From the NCBI RefSeq assembly GCF_003990915.1, contig NZ_BHXQ01000004.1, positions 248,001-312,000 on the forward strand: a stretch of 64,000 nucleotides of DNA, given 5' to 3'. A program made the position numbers and the translations under genes. Shown one piece after another: positions 43,265 through 53,583 of this stretch; positions within the stretch are counted from its first letter, which is position 1, and every line of letters begins with the position of its first letter. The notes beneath the pieces were generated by a model, which made no database searches, was not told where the DNA came from, and saw only the letters and a list, made by a program, of their open reading frames with translations. Origin of the DNA: Chryseotalea sanaruensis. GTDB taxonomy: Bacteria > Bacteroidota > Bacteroidia > Cytophagales > Cyclobacteriaceae.

Positions 43265-46141
43265 ATGAAAATAGATTCAACGTATTCCGAAAAATTTGAA
43301 GGGCGTCATATTGCCCCAGATGCCACACAAACAGCTGAAATGCTGAAAGTTGTGAAGGCAGCTTCTTTAGACGAACTGATTGCTCAAACCGTGCCGGCTA
43401 ATATCAGGCTGAAAAATCCATTGGCCTTACCTGCCGCACAGTCGGAATTTGAATTTTTGAAAAGCTTTAAAACACTTGCTTCAAAAAACAAGGTTTTTAA
43501 ATCATATATCGGTACAGGGTATTATAACACAATTACCCCTGGTGTTATTCTCCGCAATATTTTGGAGAATCCAGGATGGTATACCGCCTATACACCTTAT
43601 CAGGCAGAAATTGCTCAGGGTCGTTTAGAGGCGTTGATCAATTACCAGACGATGGTTATTGATTTGACTGGTATGCAAATAGCAAATGCTTCTTTATTAG
43701 ATGAAGCAACAGCAGCCGCTGAAGCTATGCACTTGATGTATGCTTCACGTAAAGCTTCAAAGAAAAATGCCCATAAGTTTTTTGTTGATCAAAACAGTTT
43801 TCCACAAACTATTGATTTATTAAAAACACGTTCAGCACCCATTGGTGTTGAACTCGTAGTAGGTGACATTAATACTTTGGACGTCACAGATGCTAATTTG
43901 TTTGCTGTATTTGTACAAAACCCGAACAGTGATGGTGCCATTCACGACTACACATCATTTAATGCCGCTGCGCATGAGAAAGATGTATTTGTAGTAATGG
44001 CTGCTGATATTTTAAGTCTGGTACTTATGAAATCACCCGGTGAAATGGGTGCGGATGTTGTAGTAGGCTCAACACAGCGCTTTGGTGTTCCGATGGGCTT
44101 TGGTGGTCCGCATGCTGCGTACTTCGCTACTAAAGATGATTTCAAACGTCAGATGCCGGGTCGTATTATTGGCGCATCAATTGATGCATCCGGTAATCCA
44201 GGTTATCGCATGGCGTTGCAAACACGCGAACAACACATTCGCAGAGAGAAGGCAACTTCAAATATTTGTACTGCACAAGTATTGCTTTCGGTAATGGCTG
44301 GTATGTATGGTGTTTACCACGGCCCGGAAGGGTTGAAGAAAATTGCAGGACGTGTCCATGGTCTGACTAAAAATTTGGCAGCAGGTGTTGAAGCACTTGG
44401 TTACAAGCAAGTGAACGAAAATTATTTCGATACTTTAAAAATTGCTGTTGTTGATAAAAAAGTAATAGAGAAGGAAGCTGTTAAGCATGAAGTTAACCTT
44501 CGTTACCATGCTGATAATTTTGTAGGCATTTCTATTGACGAAACTACTTCGCAAAGTGATGTTGAAACCTTACTTCAGATTTTTGCAACAATTGCAGGTA
44601 AAACTGTAAGCACAAAAAATACAGCAGGAACGCTGGCCTGGCCGGCATCTTTAGTGCGTACTTCTGCCTTCATGACTCACCCTGTGTTCTCTTCGCATCA
44701 TTCAGAACACGAAATGTTGCGTTACATCAAGCGCCTGGAGAATAAGGATTTGTCAATGGTGCATTCTATGATTTCATTAGGCTCTTGCACAATGAAGTTG
44801 AACGCTACTACAGAAATGATTCCAGTTACCTGGCCTGAGTTTGGTAACATTCATCCCTTTGCACCAGCTGACCAAACTTTAGGGTATCAGGAGTTGACAA
44901 ACAATCTTGAAAACTGGTTGAAAGAAATCACTGGTTTTACGGGCGTATCCCTTCAGCCTAACAGCGGTGCGCAAGGTGAGTATGCCGGTTTAATGGTTAT
45001 TCGTGCCTATCACCAAAATCGTGGTGATCACCACAGAAATATAGCTTTGATACCTTCATCTGCTCACGGCACTAACCCTGCCAGTGCAGTAATGGCTGGT
45101 ATGGAAGTAGTGGTAACAAAATCTGATGAGGAAGGTAAAGTAGATGTAGCCGATTTAAAAGCAAAGGCTGAACAATACAAAGATCGTTTGTCATGTTTGA
45201 TGGTAACGTATCCATCAACGCATGGGGTATTCGAAGAAGCGATTACAGAAATTTGTGAGATCATTCATCAGTGCGGTGGTCTTGTTTATATGGATGGCGC
45301 CAACATGAATGCGCAGGTAGGCTTAACATCACCGGCCAACATCGGTGCCGATGTTTGTCACCTGAATCTTCATAAGACATTCTGTATTCCTCATGGTGGG
45401 GGTGGACCTGGCATGGGCCCTATCTGCTGCAACGATAAACTAAAGGATTTTTTACCAGGTCATGCAGTGGTGAAGACTGGCGGCTCACAAGCCATCAGCG
45501 CTGTGTCTGCAGCACCCTGGGGTAGTGCCAGCATTCTGACCATATCATATGCTTACATTGCCATGATGGGTGGTGATGGCTTAACCAATGCAACCAAGTA
45601 TGCGATTTTAAATGCAAACTATATTAAAGAGCGTTTAAATGGCCATTATAAAATTTTATACACAGGTACGAACGGTCGTGCAGCACACGAAATGATTGTG
45701 GACTGCCGCGACTTCAAAAAAGCAGGTGTAGAGGTTGAGGATATTGCCAAGCGTTTGATGGATTATGGATTCCATGCACCAACGGTATCTTTTCCGGTAG
45801 CAGGTACGTTAATGATAGAACCAACAGAGAGTGAGCCTAAAGAAGAGCTGGATCGTTTTGTGGATGCCTTGATCGAAATCAGAAATGAAATTAGTGAAAT
45901 CGAAGAAGGCAAATACTCTAAAGAAGAAAATGTATTGAAACACGCTCCTCATACTGCCGCAGTAATTACAGCCGATGAGTGGACAAGACCTTACAGCAGA
46001 CAAAAGGCAGCTTACCCGCTTGCGTTTGTAAAAGATATGAAGTTCTGGCCAAGTGTAAGTCGTGTAGATAATGCTTACGGTGACAGAAACTTAGTATGTA
46101 GCTGTTTGCCAATTGAAGAATATGCTAATGCAGAAGCATAA
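43265..46141 (+). CDS. gcvP: Glycine dehydrogenase (decarboxylating), P protein of the glycine cleavage system
   Basis: This 958-residue protein contains both halves of the P protein in one chain. It has [18 protein letters not shown] near residue 80, the N-half pyridoxal-type fold, and the catalytic lysine in [20 protein letters not shown] in the C-half. It decarboxylates glycine and passes the aminomethyl group to GcvH. gcvT and gcvH are not nearby, as in many Bacteroidota. The following small gene begins one base after its stop. Confidence 0.98.
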   Translation: MKIDSTYSEKFEGRHIAPDATQTAEMLKVVKAASLDELIAQTVPANIRLKNPLALPAAQSEFEFLKSFKTLASKNKVFKSYIGTGYYNTITPGVILRNILENPGWYTAYTPYQAEIAQGRLEALINYQTMVIDLTGMQIANASLLDEATAAAEAMHLMYASRKASKKNAHKFFVDQNSFPQTIDLLKTRSAPIGVELVVGDINTLDVTDANLFAVFVQNPNSDGAIHDYTSFNAAAHEKDVFVVMAADILSLVLMKSPGEMGADVVVGSTQRFGVPMGFGGPHAAYFATKDDFKRQMPGRIIGASIDASGNPGYRMALQTREQHIRREKATSNICTAQVLLSVMAGMYGVYHGPEGLKKIAGRVHGLTKNLAAGVEALGYKQVNENYFDTLKIAVVDKKVIEKEAVKHEVNLRYHADNFVGISIDETTSQSDVETLLQIFATIAGKTVSTKNTAGTLAWPASLVRTSAFMTHPVFSSHHSEHEMLRYIKRLENKDLSMVHSMISLGSCTMKLNATTEMIPVTWPEFGNIHPFAPADQTLGYQELTNNLENWLKEITGFTGVSLQPNSGAQGEYAGLMVIRAYHQNRGDHHRNIALIPSSAHGTNPASAVMAGMEVVVTKSDEEGKVDVADLKAKAEQYKDRLSCLMVTYPSTHGVFEEAITEICEIIHQCGGLVYMDGANMNAQVGLTSPANIGADVCHLNLHKTFCIPHGGGGPGMGPICCNDKLKDFLPGHAVVKTGGSQAISAVSAAPWGSASILTISYAYIAMMGGDGLTNATKYAILNANYIKERLNGHYKILYTGTNGRAAHEMIVDCRDFKKAGVEVEDIAKRLMDYGFHAPTVSFPVAGTLMIEPTESEPKEELDRFVDALIEIRNEISEIEEGKYSKEENVLKHAPHTAAVITADEWTRPYSRQKAAYPLAFVKDMKFWPSVSRVDNAYGDRNLVCSCLPIEEYANAEA

Positions 46142-46142
46142 C

Positions 46143-46655
46143 ATGATAAATTCAACAATAAATAAGACAGAGCCATTTCCTTTTGGGAGATGGCTCTTGT
46201 TCTTTTTTCTGACTGCGTTATTATCAACGGTAGGCTACTCGCAACCCCGCAAGCAAGCTGTTTATCAGGGTTTCCCTTCTTTGGTTTGGCCTAAACTCTA
46301 TAATATTCAATTTATACCGAGTGCCGAAGATTTTGAAGGTCTGGATAAACCGGTTTTTAATGATGTAGTAAAGGCATTAAATGGTAAAGAAATTACACTG
46401 CCTGGCTACATGGTGCCTTTTGAAGGTGGTGTACTTAAGTCAAATCATTTTATGTTATCCTCGCTACCAATCAATGTTTGTTTTTTTTGTGGTGGCGGTG
46501 GACCGGAGACGGTAATAGAAATTTTTTCTATAAATCAGATTAATTACACAGAGAAACCTGTAGAGTTTAAAGGCAAGTTATTTTTAAATGATAAAAACCC
46601 CGGTCAGATGATTTACGTACTGACCAGTGCTGAATTTTTGGGCGAAATTGAGTAA
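46143..46655 (+). CDS. Secreted DUF3299-like protein with FCGGGGPETV motif (paralogue 1)
   Basis: This 170-residue protein has an N-terminal membrane helix or signal (RWLLFFFLTALLSTVGYSQ) and a beta-rich body with LNGKEITLPGYMVPFEGG, then HFMLSSLPINVCFFCGGGGPETVIEI. The second in-window copy (54966-55397) shares GY(M/V)(V/I)P, FMLSSLP and CxFCGxxGPETV. The overall layout resembles DUF3299, but that identification is uncertain. The two cysteines in CFFC could bind metal or form a disulfide. It starts one base after the gcvP stop. The alternative start at 46113 is within gcvP and unlikely. Confidence 0.78.
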   Translation: MINSTINKTEPFPFGRWLLFFFLTALLSTVGYSQPRKQAVYQGFPSLVWPKLYNIQFIPSAEDFEGLDKPVFNDVVKALNGKEITLPGYMVPFEGGVLKSNHFMLSSLPINVCFFCGGGGPETVIEIFSINQINYTEKPVEFKGKLFLNDKNPGQMIYVLTSAEFLGEIE

Positions 46656-46769
46656 TACCTTACGTAGGGTAAGTTACGCTACAGCAAATCAGGTATTGCA
46701 TTGCTATTTTTTATTGCCGACCTTAGATGATTAACGAATCTGAAGAAGATTCATTATGCTTTAATCAAT

Positions 46770-49700
46770 ATGAGGTATCTCTACATACTATCTATTTTCT
46801 GTTTTGCACTTTTTGCAACTACTGTATTTGCTCAAGACTGGCAGTCAAGTTACAATTCGGCACTTCAAGCCTATAATAACGAGGATTACCAAAACTCCCT
46901 TAACTTCTCAATTAAAGCATATGAGCTGGTAAAAGGAAAAGATGCTAAAAATACGGCCTACACACTCCAACTGATTACGGCAAATTATTCAGCATTGGGC
47001 AATGCAAAGGAGGCGTTAAATTATGCTGAGGAAGAAGTGGCGGCTTTTTTACAATTGGAAGGTGAGCAAAGCAAGAATTACGCGGAGGCTTTACAAAAAC
47101 AAATTTCTTTTCTGTTCACAGCCAATAAAACAGAGGAGGCTTATGCCAAAAGTATACTCACCTTAAAAACAATAGAAATCGTTTACGGTACTTCAAGCTA
47201 TGAATACGCTGTATTACTAACGCTAGTCGGACAGATCAGCGCATCTAAAAAAGATTTTGTGCAAGCACAGGGACATTTTAATCAGGCGATAATCTTGCTG
47301 GAGAAAATACCTGAAGGTGGTGATGATTTAATTACAGTGTTACTTTTTTCAGCCGATCTTGACAGAGCAGGTGGTGCACCGCAACCAGCTGAACAGAAAT
47401 ATAAAAAGGTTTTAGCCATGCTGGAGCAAAATGACCTTAAAGAAGATCCTCGTTATCAGCAGGCAAAAACAAATCTTAATCAGTTGATGGTGGCTGGTAC
47501 TAACACAAACGGCATTTCTTCGGTTGTGTCTGACGGTTCTCAGGATGCCAGATTATTGGCGCAAGCGCATTTAAAGCTGGCCATCGATTTTCAACAAAAA
47601 GGTGATGCATCTAAAGCAATTGAAAATTATACGATGGCAAAAAAAGCAGTTACTGATGGCGGCCTCGAAGATAAACTAGCCTTTTCGATTTATTTAAATG
47701 CAGGAAGGTATGCGCTGGAGAAAAGCATATTCGATGATGCGCAGCAAGATATTGCAAAAATAAAAGCGTTGAGTTCTAAATTATTCAGTGCTACAGATGT
47801 TGAGTATTGTGTTGCTAATCTTACAGAAGCAGATTATTTGCTGGAAACATCCCAAACAAATGAAGCGATCAGATCTTATACTGATATAATAAATAACTTA
47901 AAGCAGGCAACAAGTTTGCCGCCACCTGGTCTCTTACTTAATTCAGCAAAGCAATTACTTAATGCACATCAGCCTGCATTGGCACAACAGTTAATTTTTC
48001 CATTAACAACTGCCAAAGACCTGCAAGAGAAAAACTTGATCTCAATCAGCATTTTGTACAGCGAAGCACTGCAGCAAAATGGCCGAGCGCAAGATGCCAT
48101 GCTCTATTTAAAAAAATTGATACAAACACCTGCTAACAATGTAGCAACTACATCTCAGATTCAGTTGGCTGAAATTCAAAGAAGATCCGGTTTGTGGAAT
48201 GATGCCTTATCTACGCTAAAGGCCATTCAAATTCCAAAAGAGTCAATTCGGTTTTCTGGTGAAGTTGAGTTTCAAAAGGCGCGACTCTATCAGTTACTTG
48301 GACAATACCGGGAAGCAGAACAAGCTTATCGATTAGCAGTACAGCACAGTAAGTTAGCAGGCGATATTAATCTGTTGCACCAGATAAACAATTCATTGGC
48401 TACCTATTTTACCACCATTGGCAATTATGAAGCGGCTGAAAAATTATGTGAGGAATTGCTGGCAGATAAATCGCTTGATGAAGAATTCCGCGTTACTGTT
48501 TTTCAAAACCTTGCCACCATCTACCAACAAACATTACGTTTTGATCAGGCGCAGACCTTATTAGAACAGGTTGTAAGAGAAGATGCGAGTCGCTTAGGGG
48601 AGAATGACCCAGACTACGCACTATCACTACAAAACCTGGCCACTGTTTACCAACGAACAGGCGAAACCCAAAAGGCAGCGGATTTATATGCTAAAGCCTT
48701 AGCCATAGATGCTAAATCAGTAGGCAAAGAATCATTATCGTATGCCACAAAAGCGGCAAATCTGGGTGTAGTGCAGATGGAGATTGGTCTTATGGATAAG
48801 GCATTGCAAAATCTTCAAACAGCGCTATCTATTCGTGAACGTATTTTGGGCAATGAACACCCTGATTACGTTTTTAATGAATACAACATCGCTGTTTTGT
48901 ATCAACGGCAGCAAAAGAATGAGCTCGCATTGCCCTTATATAATCATGTGTCAAAGTTCTACATTAATCAGATAAAAGAGTTATTCCCTGCTTTAAGTGA
49001 AAAGGAGAAGACTGCTTACTATAATAAAATAAGTGAAGTGATTCATGCCTACCTTGATTTTGTATTGGATCAGCAACAGCCAAGTGCCGCTCTGCTTTCC
49101 GATCTGCTTAATTTCAGGTTGGCTACAAAAGCTTTGCTACTCAATTCGTCAACCAAAATAAGGCAACAGATATTGGCCGGGGACGATCAAATATTGAAAC
49201 AGCAATTTACTGAGTGGTTGCAAACAAAGGAGGCACTCGGCAAATGGTACACTCAAAATTTGGATGCGAGAAGTCTTAACAAAACATTGATCGAAAATTT
49301 GCAGCAACGTGCGAATGAACTAGAGAAACAAATGGGCAACAGGTCTTCCTTGTTTTTAAATTCCTCAACCAATGAGATAAGTACATGGCAACAGATAAAT
49401 GCCAAGCTTCAACCAAATGAAGCAGCCATTGAAATGATACGTTTGCGCCTCAATTATAAAAACGACTCAGTTATATACGCAGCGTTGGTTATAAGGCCCG
49501 GATTGCAAGAACCTAAGCTAGTGCTTTTCCCCAACGGATTACAGATGGAGGATAAAGAATTTAAATACTACAGAAACGCCATTCGATTTAACTTATTAAA
49601 TCAGCGCTCTTATAAAATGTTTTGGCAGCCGGTCGAGAAAGCATTGACAGGAGCAACCAATATTTATTTTTCGGCTGATGGTGTTTATAATAAAATCAAC

Positions 49701-50546
49701 CTGGCCTCGCTTTACAATACAGATAAACAGCAATATTTGATAGATCAATATTCATTTGCACTGCTTAGTAATTTAAAAGAGTTAGGAGGTAGGGATCAGG
49801 TAAAAACATTAGCGAAACAAGCAACACTTCTTGGAGCTCCCGATTTTGGTGCGGCAGGTAAAGATGATACAAATGGAGCATCCAAGTTTCGCGCCATGGT
49901 GGGTATGGAATTTCAGGAGTTACCGGGCACAAAAGTAGAGGTTGAGAGAATCGCAACCCTACTCAACGCACAGCAGTGGAATGTAAAGCAATTGTTGGCG
50001 CAAGAGGCCACCGAGGAAAAACTGAAAAGTATCAAACATGTTGGTGTTTTGCATATCGCAACTCATGGCTTTTTTGTGGCAGACGGAGAGCAAGATGAAG
50101 AGGTAATGTTTACAGGCAATCCTGCTAATGCCTCAAGCAATCCATTGCTACGTTCCGGATTAATATTGACTGGTGCGGGTAAAGTCGCCAATACCACTGG
50201 CGCTACAGAAGATGGTATACTCACTGCTTATGAGGCCATGACTTTACCACTGGATAAGACCGATATAGTAATTTTATCTGCATGTGAGACCGGTCAAGGC
50301 GAAATAAGAAACGGAGAAGGGGTATATGGATTACAAAGGGCAATTATGCTGGCGGGCGCAAATCATCTATTAATGAGTTTGTGGAAGGTAGATGACAATG
50401 CAACACAAGAGCTAATGGAAGAATTTTATAAACAATGGATGCAAAGCAATGATATGATTCAGTCTTTTCGCAATGCACAGTTGTTAATTAAAAAGAAATA
50501 CGAAATGCCCCAATATTGGGCAGGTTTTGTAATGGTTGGTATTTAA
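46770..50546 (+). CDS. TPR-CHAT domain protein (caspase-like peptidase homologue)
   Basis: This 1258-residue secreted protein has a signal peptide (ending TVFAQ), many tetratricopeptide repeats over residues about 25-740 (including AADLYAKALAIDAKS and ALQNLQTALSIRERI), a helical linker, and a C-terminal CHAT domain. The CHAT catalytic dyad is present: His1099 in HIATHGFF and Cys1172 in LSACETGQG. It is likely a protease or protease-like scaffold in the periplasm. It is followed by a PD40-OmpA gene and an NTF2-like gene on the same strand. Confidence 0.92.
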   Translation: MRYLYILSIFCFALFATTVFAQDWQSSYNSALQAYNNEDYQNSLNFSIKAYELVKGKDAKNTAYTLQLITANYSALGNAKEALNYAEEEVAAFLQLEGEQSKNYAEALQKQISFLFTANKTEEAYAKSILTLKTIEIVYGTSSYEYAVLLTLVGQISASKKDFVQAQGHFNQAIILLEKIPEGGDDLITVLLFSADLDRAGGAPQPAEQKYKKVLAMLEQNDLKEDPRYQQAKTNLNQLMVAGTNTNGISSVVSDGSQDARLLAQAHLKLAIDFQQKGDASKAIENYTMAKKAVTDGGLEDKLAFSIYLNAGRYALEKSIFDDAQQDIAKIKALSSKLFSATDVEYCVANLTEADYLLETSQTNEAIRSYTDIINNLKQATSLPPPGLLLNSAKQLLNAHQPALAQQLIFPLTTAKDLQEKNLISISILYSEALQQNGRAQDAMLYLKKLIQTPANNVATTSQIQLAEIQRRSGLWNDALSTLKAIQIPKESIRFSGEVEFQKARLYQLLGQYREAEQAYRLAVQHSKLAGDINLLHQINNSLATYFTTIGNYEAAEKLCEELLADKSLDEEFRVTVFQNLATIYQQTLRFDQAQTLLEQVVREDASRLGENDPDYALSLQNLATVYQRTGETQKAADLYAKALAIDAKSVGKESLSYATKAANLGVVQMEIGLMDKALQNLQTALSIRERILGNEHPDYVFNEYNIAVLYQRQQKNELALPLYNHVSKFYINQIKELFPALSEKEKTAYYNKISEVIHAYLDFVLDQQQPSAALLSDLLNFRLATKALLLNSSTKIRQQILAGDDQILKQQFTEWLQTKEALGKWYTQNLDARSLNKTLIENLQQRANELEKQMGNRSSLFLNSSTNEISTWQQINAKLQPNEAAIEMIRLRLNYKNDSVIYAALVIRPGLQEPKLVLFPNGLQMEDKEFKYYRNAIRFNLLNQRSYKMFWQPVEKALTGATNIYFSADGVYNKINLASLYNTDKQQYLIDQYSFALLSNLKELGGRDQVKTLAKQATLLGAPDFGAAGKDDTNGASKFRAMVGMEFQELPGTKVEVERIATLLNAQQWNVKQLLAQEATEEKLKSIKHVGVLHIATHGFFVADGEQDEEVMFTGNPANASSNPLLRSGLILTGAGKVANTTGATEDGILTAYEAMTLPLDKTDIVILSACETGQGEIRNGEGVYGLQRAIMLAGANHLLMSLWKVDDNATQELMEEFYKQWMQSNDMIQSFRNAQLLIKKKYEMPQYWAGFVMVGI

Positions 50547-50641
50547 ACTTTGATCTATGAAATGGCAATTAAATACTTTGCGGCCAACGCAAATGATTAT
50601 TTGAGCCATTCCATGCGACCGTAACTAAAAATTATAAACAC

Positions 50642-52666
50642 ATGAAAAATAAGCTATTGCTTGTTACTCTTTTATTTTTTGCACAGTATTCATATTCTCA
50701 AACCATTCAGGAGCGGAAAGTGATTCCCGTGGTCAGTTCGGATAAGTATATGGAGTTTGCTCCGACCATTAGCGCAGATGGACGCACTTTGATTTTTGAG
50801 TCCGATCAAAATGCAAAGAAGGGATGGGAGCTAATGGAGAGTGTTCTGGATAGTGTTGGCAACTGGAGTACACCTGCTCCTATTAAATCTATTAATGAAA
50901 AGTGTGCTTTTCTGGCAGGTCCAAGCATTAGTTATGATGGTAACACCTTGTACTACACTGCTTTTATTGAAGGTATTTCACAGAGTGAAGATATTTACTA
51001 CTCAAAAAGAATTAACGAAAAAGAATGGGGTGAACCCATTCGGCTTGAAGGACCTGTTAACACAGATGAAGAGTATGAAGGGTTTCCTTCCATTGCTGCA
51101 GATGGAAACACACTTTATTTTATTCGATTAAACAATGAAAATCCTTATGATAAAAAATCGAAGGAGAATTGTTTTACCATTTATGCATCTACCAAAAACA
51201 TGGATGATACCTGGGGAGAACCTGAGGCTTTGCCCGCGGCTATCAACAGCGGTTGTGAACGAGATCCTAGGATTATGGCAGATAATCGCACACTTATTTT
51301 TTCTTCGGTACGCCTTGGCGGAAAGGGGAAGTACGATTTATTCCAATCGCGCAAACAAGCAGACGGTACATGGTCGGAAGCGGTTCCTTTAGATTTTATT
51401 AACTCAACAGATAATGACCAATCTCCTTGTATTGCAGCTTCGGGAGATGTTATGTATTTCTATAGTCAAAAAGATATTTATTCCATAGGTATTCCGATTG
51501 AGTACAGGCAATCAATCAACGTTACTGTTCATGGTATAATTAAAGATGCCTTAACAGGCCAATCTATAGTGGCGGAGGTAATTGTAAAAAATCAGAATAC
51601 AGGTGAACAGTTTTCATCTTTTAGCAACGCAGTGAATGGTGAATACAATTTGGTGTTGAATGGTGGTCAGGCATATACCGTTGAATTTTTTAATGAAAAT
51701 TATCTCGCACAGGTTATTGATTTTGATTTAACGAAACAGGAGAAGTTCGCAACCTTTAAACGAAACATTGATTTACAGAATACGTATCAACTTGATCTTT
51801 CAGTGTATGATAGTGATATAAAATCAGGTGTAGACGCATATGTCAGTGTTGTAAGCAGTAAAGGTGAATCTGTTTTTGCAGATACACTTCGTAAAGTTCC
51901 TGGTAAAGTGTTGCTTAACCTTAAAGCACCATTTGATTATGTAATTACGGCTACCGGAAAAAAATATCCGGAATCATCTAAGGTAACCTGGAAGTTTAGT
52001 TCAAGAACCACTAAGCCACTCATGGAGCAAGTCATGAACCTGAGTTATGAAAAGATTAAGATGACCACCGATGTGAGCAGTATTACTACAAAACAGAAAG
52101 TGAAGAAAACGATTTACTATAATAACGCTAATGTTGATGAGGTAATTATTGCAGAAGCCGGAGAGACAGTTTTACTAAGAAAGGGTGATCGTTATCAGGT
52201 TGTAACCAGCAGTGATAAAGGCTTTTTCTTTTCCTCAGTATCTATAATAGCAGGCGAGGGCGAATCAGACGGCATGGGCGGTTATAGATTGGCTATGCAG
52301 GTTATTCCTGTTGAAGTTGGAGCGCAATTAACATTGAAGAATATAACTTTTGCTTCCAATTCAGCTGAACTTGATAATTCATCTTACGTAGAACTTGATC
52401 GGGTGGTAGATTTTTTAAAAGTAAATCCCAATATCAGCATTGAGATAGCTGCGCATACTGATGATGTTGGTGCTGATGAGTATAATCTAAGACTATCTGA
52501 ACGGAGGGCGTATACAGTGCTTCGTTATTTATCGACTAAAGGAGCAAGTGCGGGCAGACTCAAGCCAATAGGATTGGGAGAAAGCGTACCCAAACTCGCT
52601 AATACTAGTGAAGAGAATCGTATGGAAAACCGAAGAGTTGAACTAAAGATTTTGAAAATTTCTTAA
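50642..52666 (+). CDS. PD40 beta-propeller-OmpA family protein
   Basis: This 674-residue protein has a signal peptide (ending YSYSQ), a six-blade-like PD40/TolB-type propeller in residues about 30-300 (repeated phrases such as FAPTISADGRTLIFES and ISYDGNTLYYTA), a beta-sandwich/CarD-like middle region, and a C-terminal OmpA peptidoglycan-binding domain (NITFASNSAELDN... EIAAHTDDVGADEYNLRLSERRA, residues about 560-674). It likely ties an outer-membrane or periplasmic complex to peptidoglycan. Similar proteins are common near T9SS and gliding loci, but no such genes flank it. Confidence 0.9.
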   Translation: MKNKLLLVTLLFFAQYSYSQTIQERKVIPVVSSDKYMEFAPTISADGRTLIFESDQNAKKGWELMESVLDSVGNWSTPAPIKSINEKCAFLAGPSISYDGNTLYYTAFIEGISQSEDIYYSKRINEKEWGEPIRLEGPVNTDEEYEGFPSIAADGNTLYFIRLNNENPYDKKSKENCFTIYASTKNMDDTWGEPEALPAAINSGCERDPRIMADNRTLIFSSVRLGGKGKYDLFQSRKQADGTWSEAVPLDFINSTDNDQSPCIAASGDVMYFYSQKDIYSIGIPIEYRQSINVTVHGIIKDALTGQSIVAEVIVKNQNTGEQFSSFSNAVNGEYNLVLNGGQAYTVEFFNENYLAQVIDFDLTKQEKFATFKRNIDLQNTYQLDLSVYDSDIKSGVDAYVSVVSSKGESVFADTLRKVPGKVLLNLKAPFDYVITATGKKYPESSKVTWKFSSRTTKPLMEQVMNLSYEKIKMTTDVSSITTKQKVKKTIYYNNANVDEVIIAEAGETVLLRKGDRYQVVTSSDKGFFFSSVSIIAGEGESDGMGGYRLAMQVIPVEVGAQLTLKNITFASNSAELDNSSYVELDRVVDFLKVNPNISIEIAAHTDDVGADEYNLRLSERRAYTVLRYLSTKGASAGRLKPIGLGESVPKLANTSEENRMENRRVELKILKIS

Positions 52667-52676
52667 GTATTTTTTA

Positions 52677-53528
52677 ATGAACGCTGTAAAAACAATCTTA
52701 ATTCTATCACTTTCTCTTGTTTTACTTTCTGCTCATGCGCAAAATGAAATGGCGCTTAAAGAATTGGTACAAGCAGAATGGAATTTTATAAATCTTGCTA
52801 AAGAAACCAACACACGCGATGCATTTTTAGCGCAGTTCATAGACGAGAGTATTGTTTTTGGTGAAGGCCCTGTTATAGCAAAAAGAGTGTACGAAAATCA
52901 GCAACCAAATAATGGTTGGCTAAAATGGGAACCAGTATTTTCTGATTTGGCGCGGTCAGGTGATTTTGGTTACAACACTGGCCCATGGGAATACAGAGTG
53001 AGTAAAACTGACGCGAAGGCCGTAACCTATGGTGACTTCATTTCCTTCTGGAAGAAACAAACAGATGGAACATGGAAGCTGTTGATTGATATAGGTATTG
53101 AACATGGTCAACCCACTCTAATAAATACTTGGAAATCATCAAGCATAGGTTTTGGAAAAGTACCGGCTGATTTGAAAAATGTAAAACAACTTGAAAAAGT
53201 TGAACACAATTTTACAGAAGCACTTGCCTTTGCCAAGTCACCAGTTTATCAAAAGATGCTATCGCGTGAAGCAAGACTTTACAGGCCTGGTAAAGAACCG
53301 GTTACAGACAACGAAGCTATTCTTAAACACATTAATACAGAGTTGCCAATCACATTTACTAAAGCCGGACAACAATTGGCGTCCAGTGGTGACTTAGGCT
53401 ATATATACGGGACCGCAGTCGTACAACTTACAGGTAATCAAACAAAAGCAGCTAACTACATACATGTTTGGAAACACGAAGAAGATAATGGCTGGAAATT
53501 AGTGCTTGACCTTGTAACGTATAAGTAG
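52677..53528 (+). CDS. Secreted protein with two tandem NTF2-like (SnoaL/DUF4440-type) domains
   Basis: This 283-residue protein has a signal peptide (ending SAHAQ). Two similar units follow: ARSGDFGYNTGPWEYR...GDFISFWKKQTDGTWKLLIDIG (about 96-150) and ASSGDLGYIYGTAVVQL...NYIHVWKHEEDNGWKLVLDLV (about 240-281). The shared GD.GY and W..W.L..D pattern marks the NTF2-like/SnoaL fold. Catalytic residues are not identifiable. It begins 10 bases after the PD40-OmpA gene ends and is probably in one transcript with it. Confidence 0.82.
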   Translation: MNAVKTILILSLSLVLLSAHAQNEMALKELVQAEWNFINLAKETNTRDAFLAQFIDESIVFGEGPVIAKRVYENQQPNNGWLKWEPVFSDLARSGDFGYNTGPWEYRVSKTDAKAVTYGDFISFWKKQTDGTWKLLIDIGIEHGQPTLINTWKSSSIGFGKVPADLKNVKQLEKVEHNFTEALAFAKSPVYQKMLSREARLYRPGKEPVTDNEAILKHINTELPITFTKAGQQLASSGDLGYIYGTAVVQLTGNQTKAANYIHVWKHEEDNGWKLVLDLVTYK

Positions 53529-53541
53529 TTGTTCGTTATTG

Positions 53542-53579
53542 GTTGTTGGTTGTTCGTTACTTGTATTACCACCAACAAC
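53542..53579. repeat. Hairpin and TTGTTCG/GTTGTTGG intergenic repeat (copy 1)
   Basis: GTTGTTGGT (53542-53550) pairs with ACCAACAAC (53571-53579) between the convergent NTF2-like gene and the M28 gene. The TTGTTCGTT/GGTTGTTGG wording recurs in reverse complement at 56498-56532. Confidence 0.6.
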
Positions 53580-53583
53580 GATA

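Noticed and set aside
43948..44145. Antisense frames inside gcvP, proS, sucD and other long genes
   Set aside because: They are reverse-frame shadows of well-supported genes with no independent signals.
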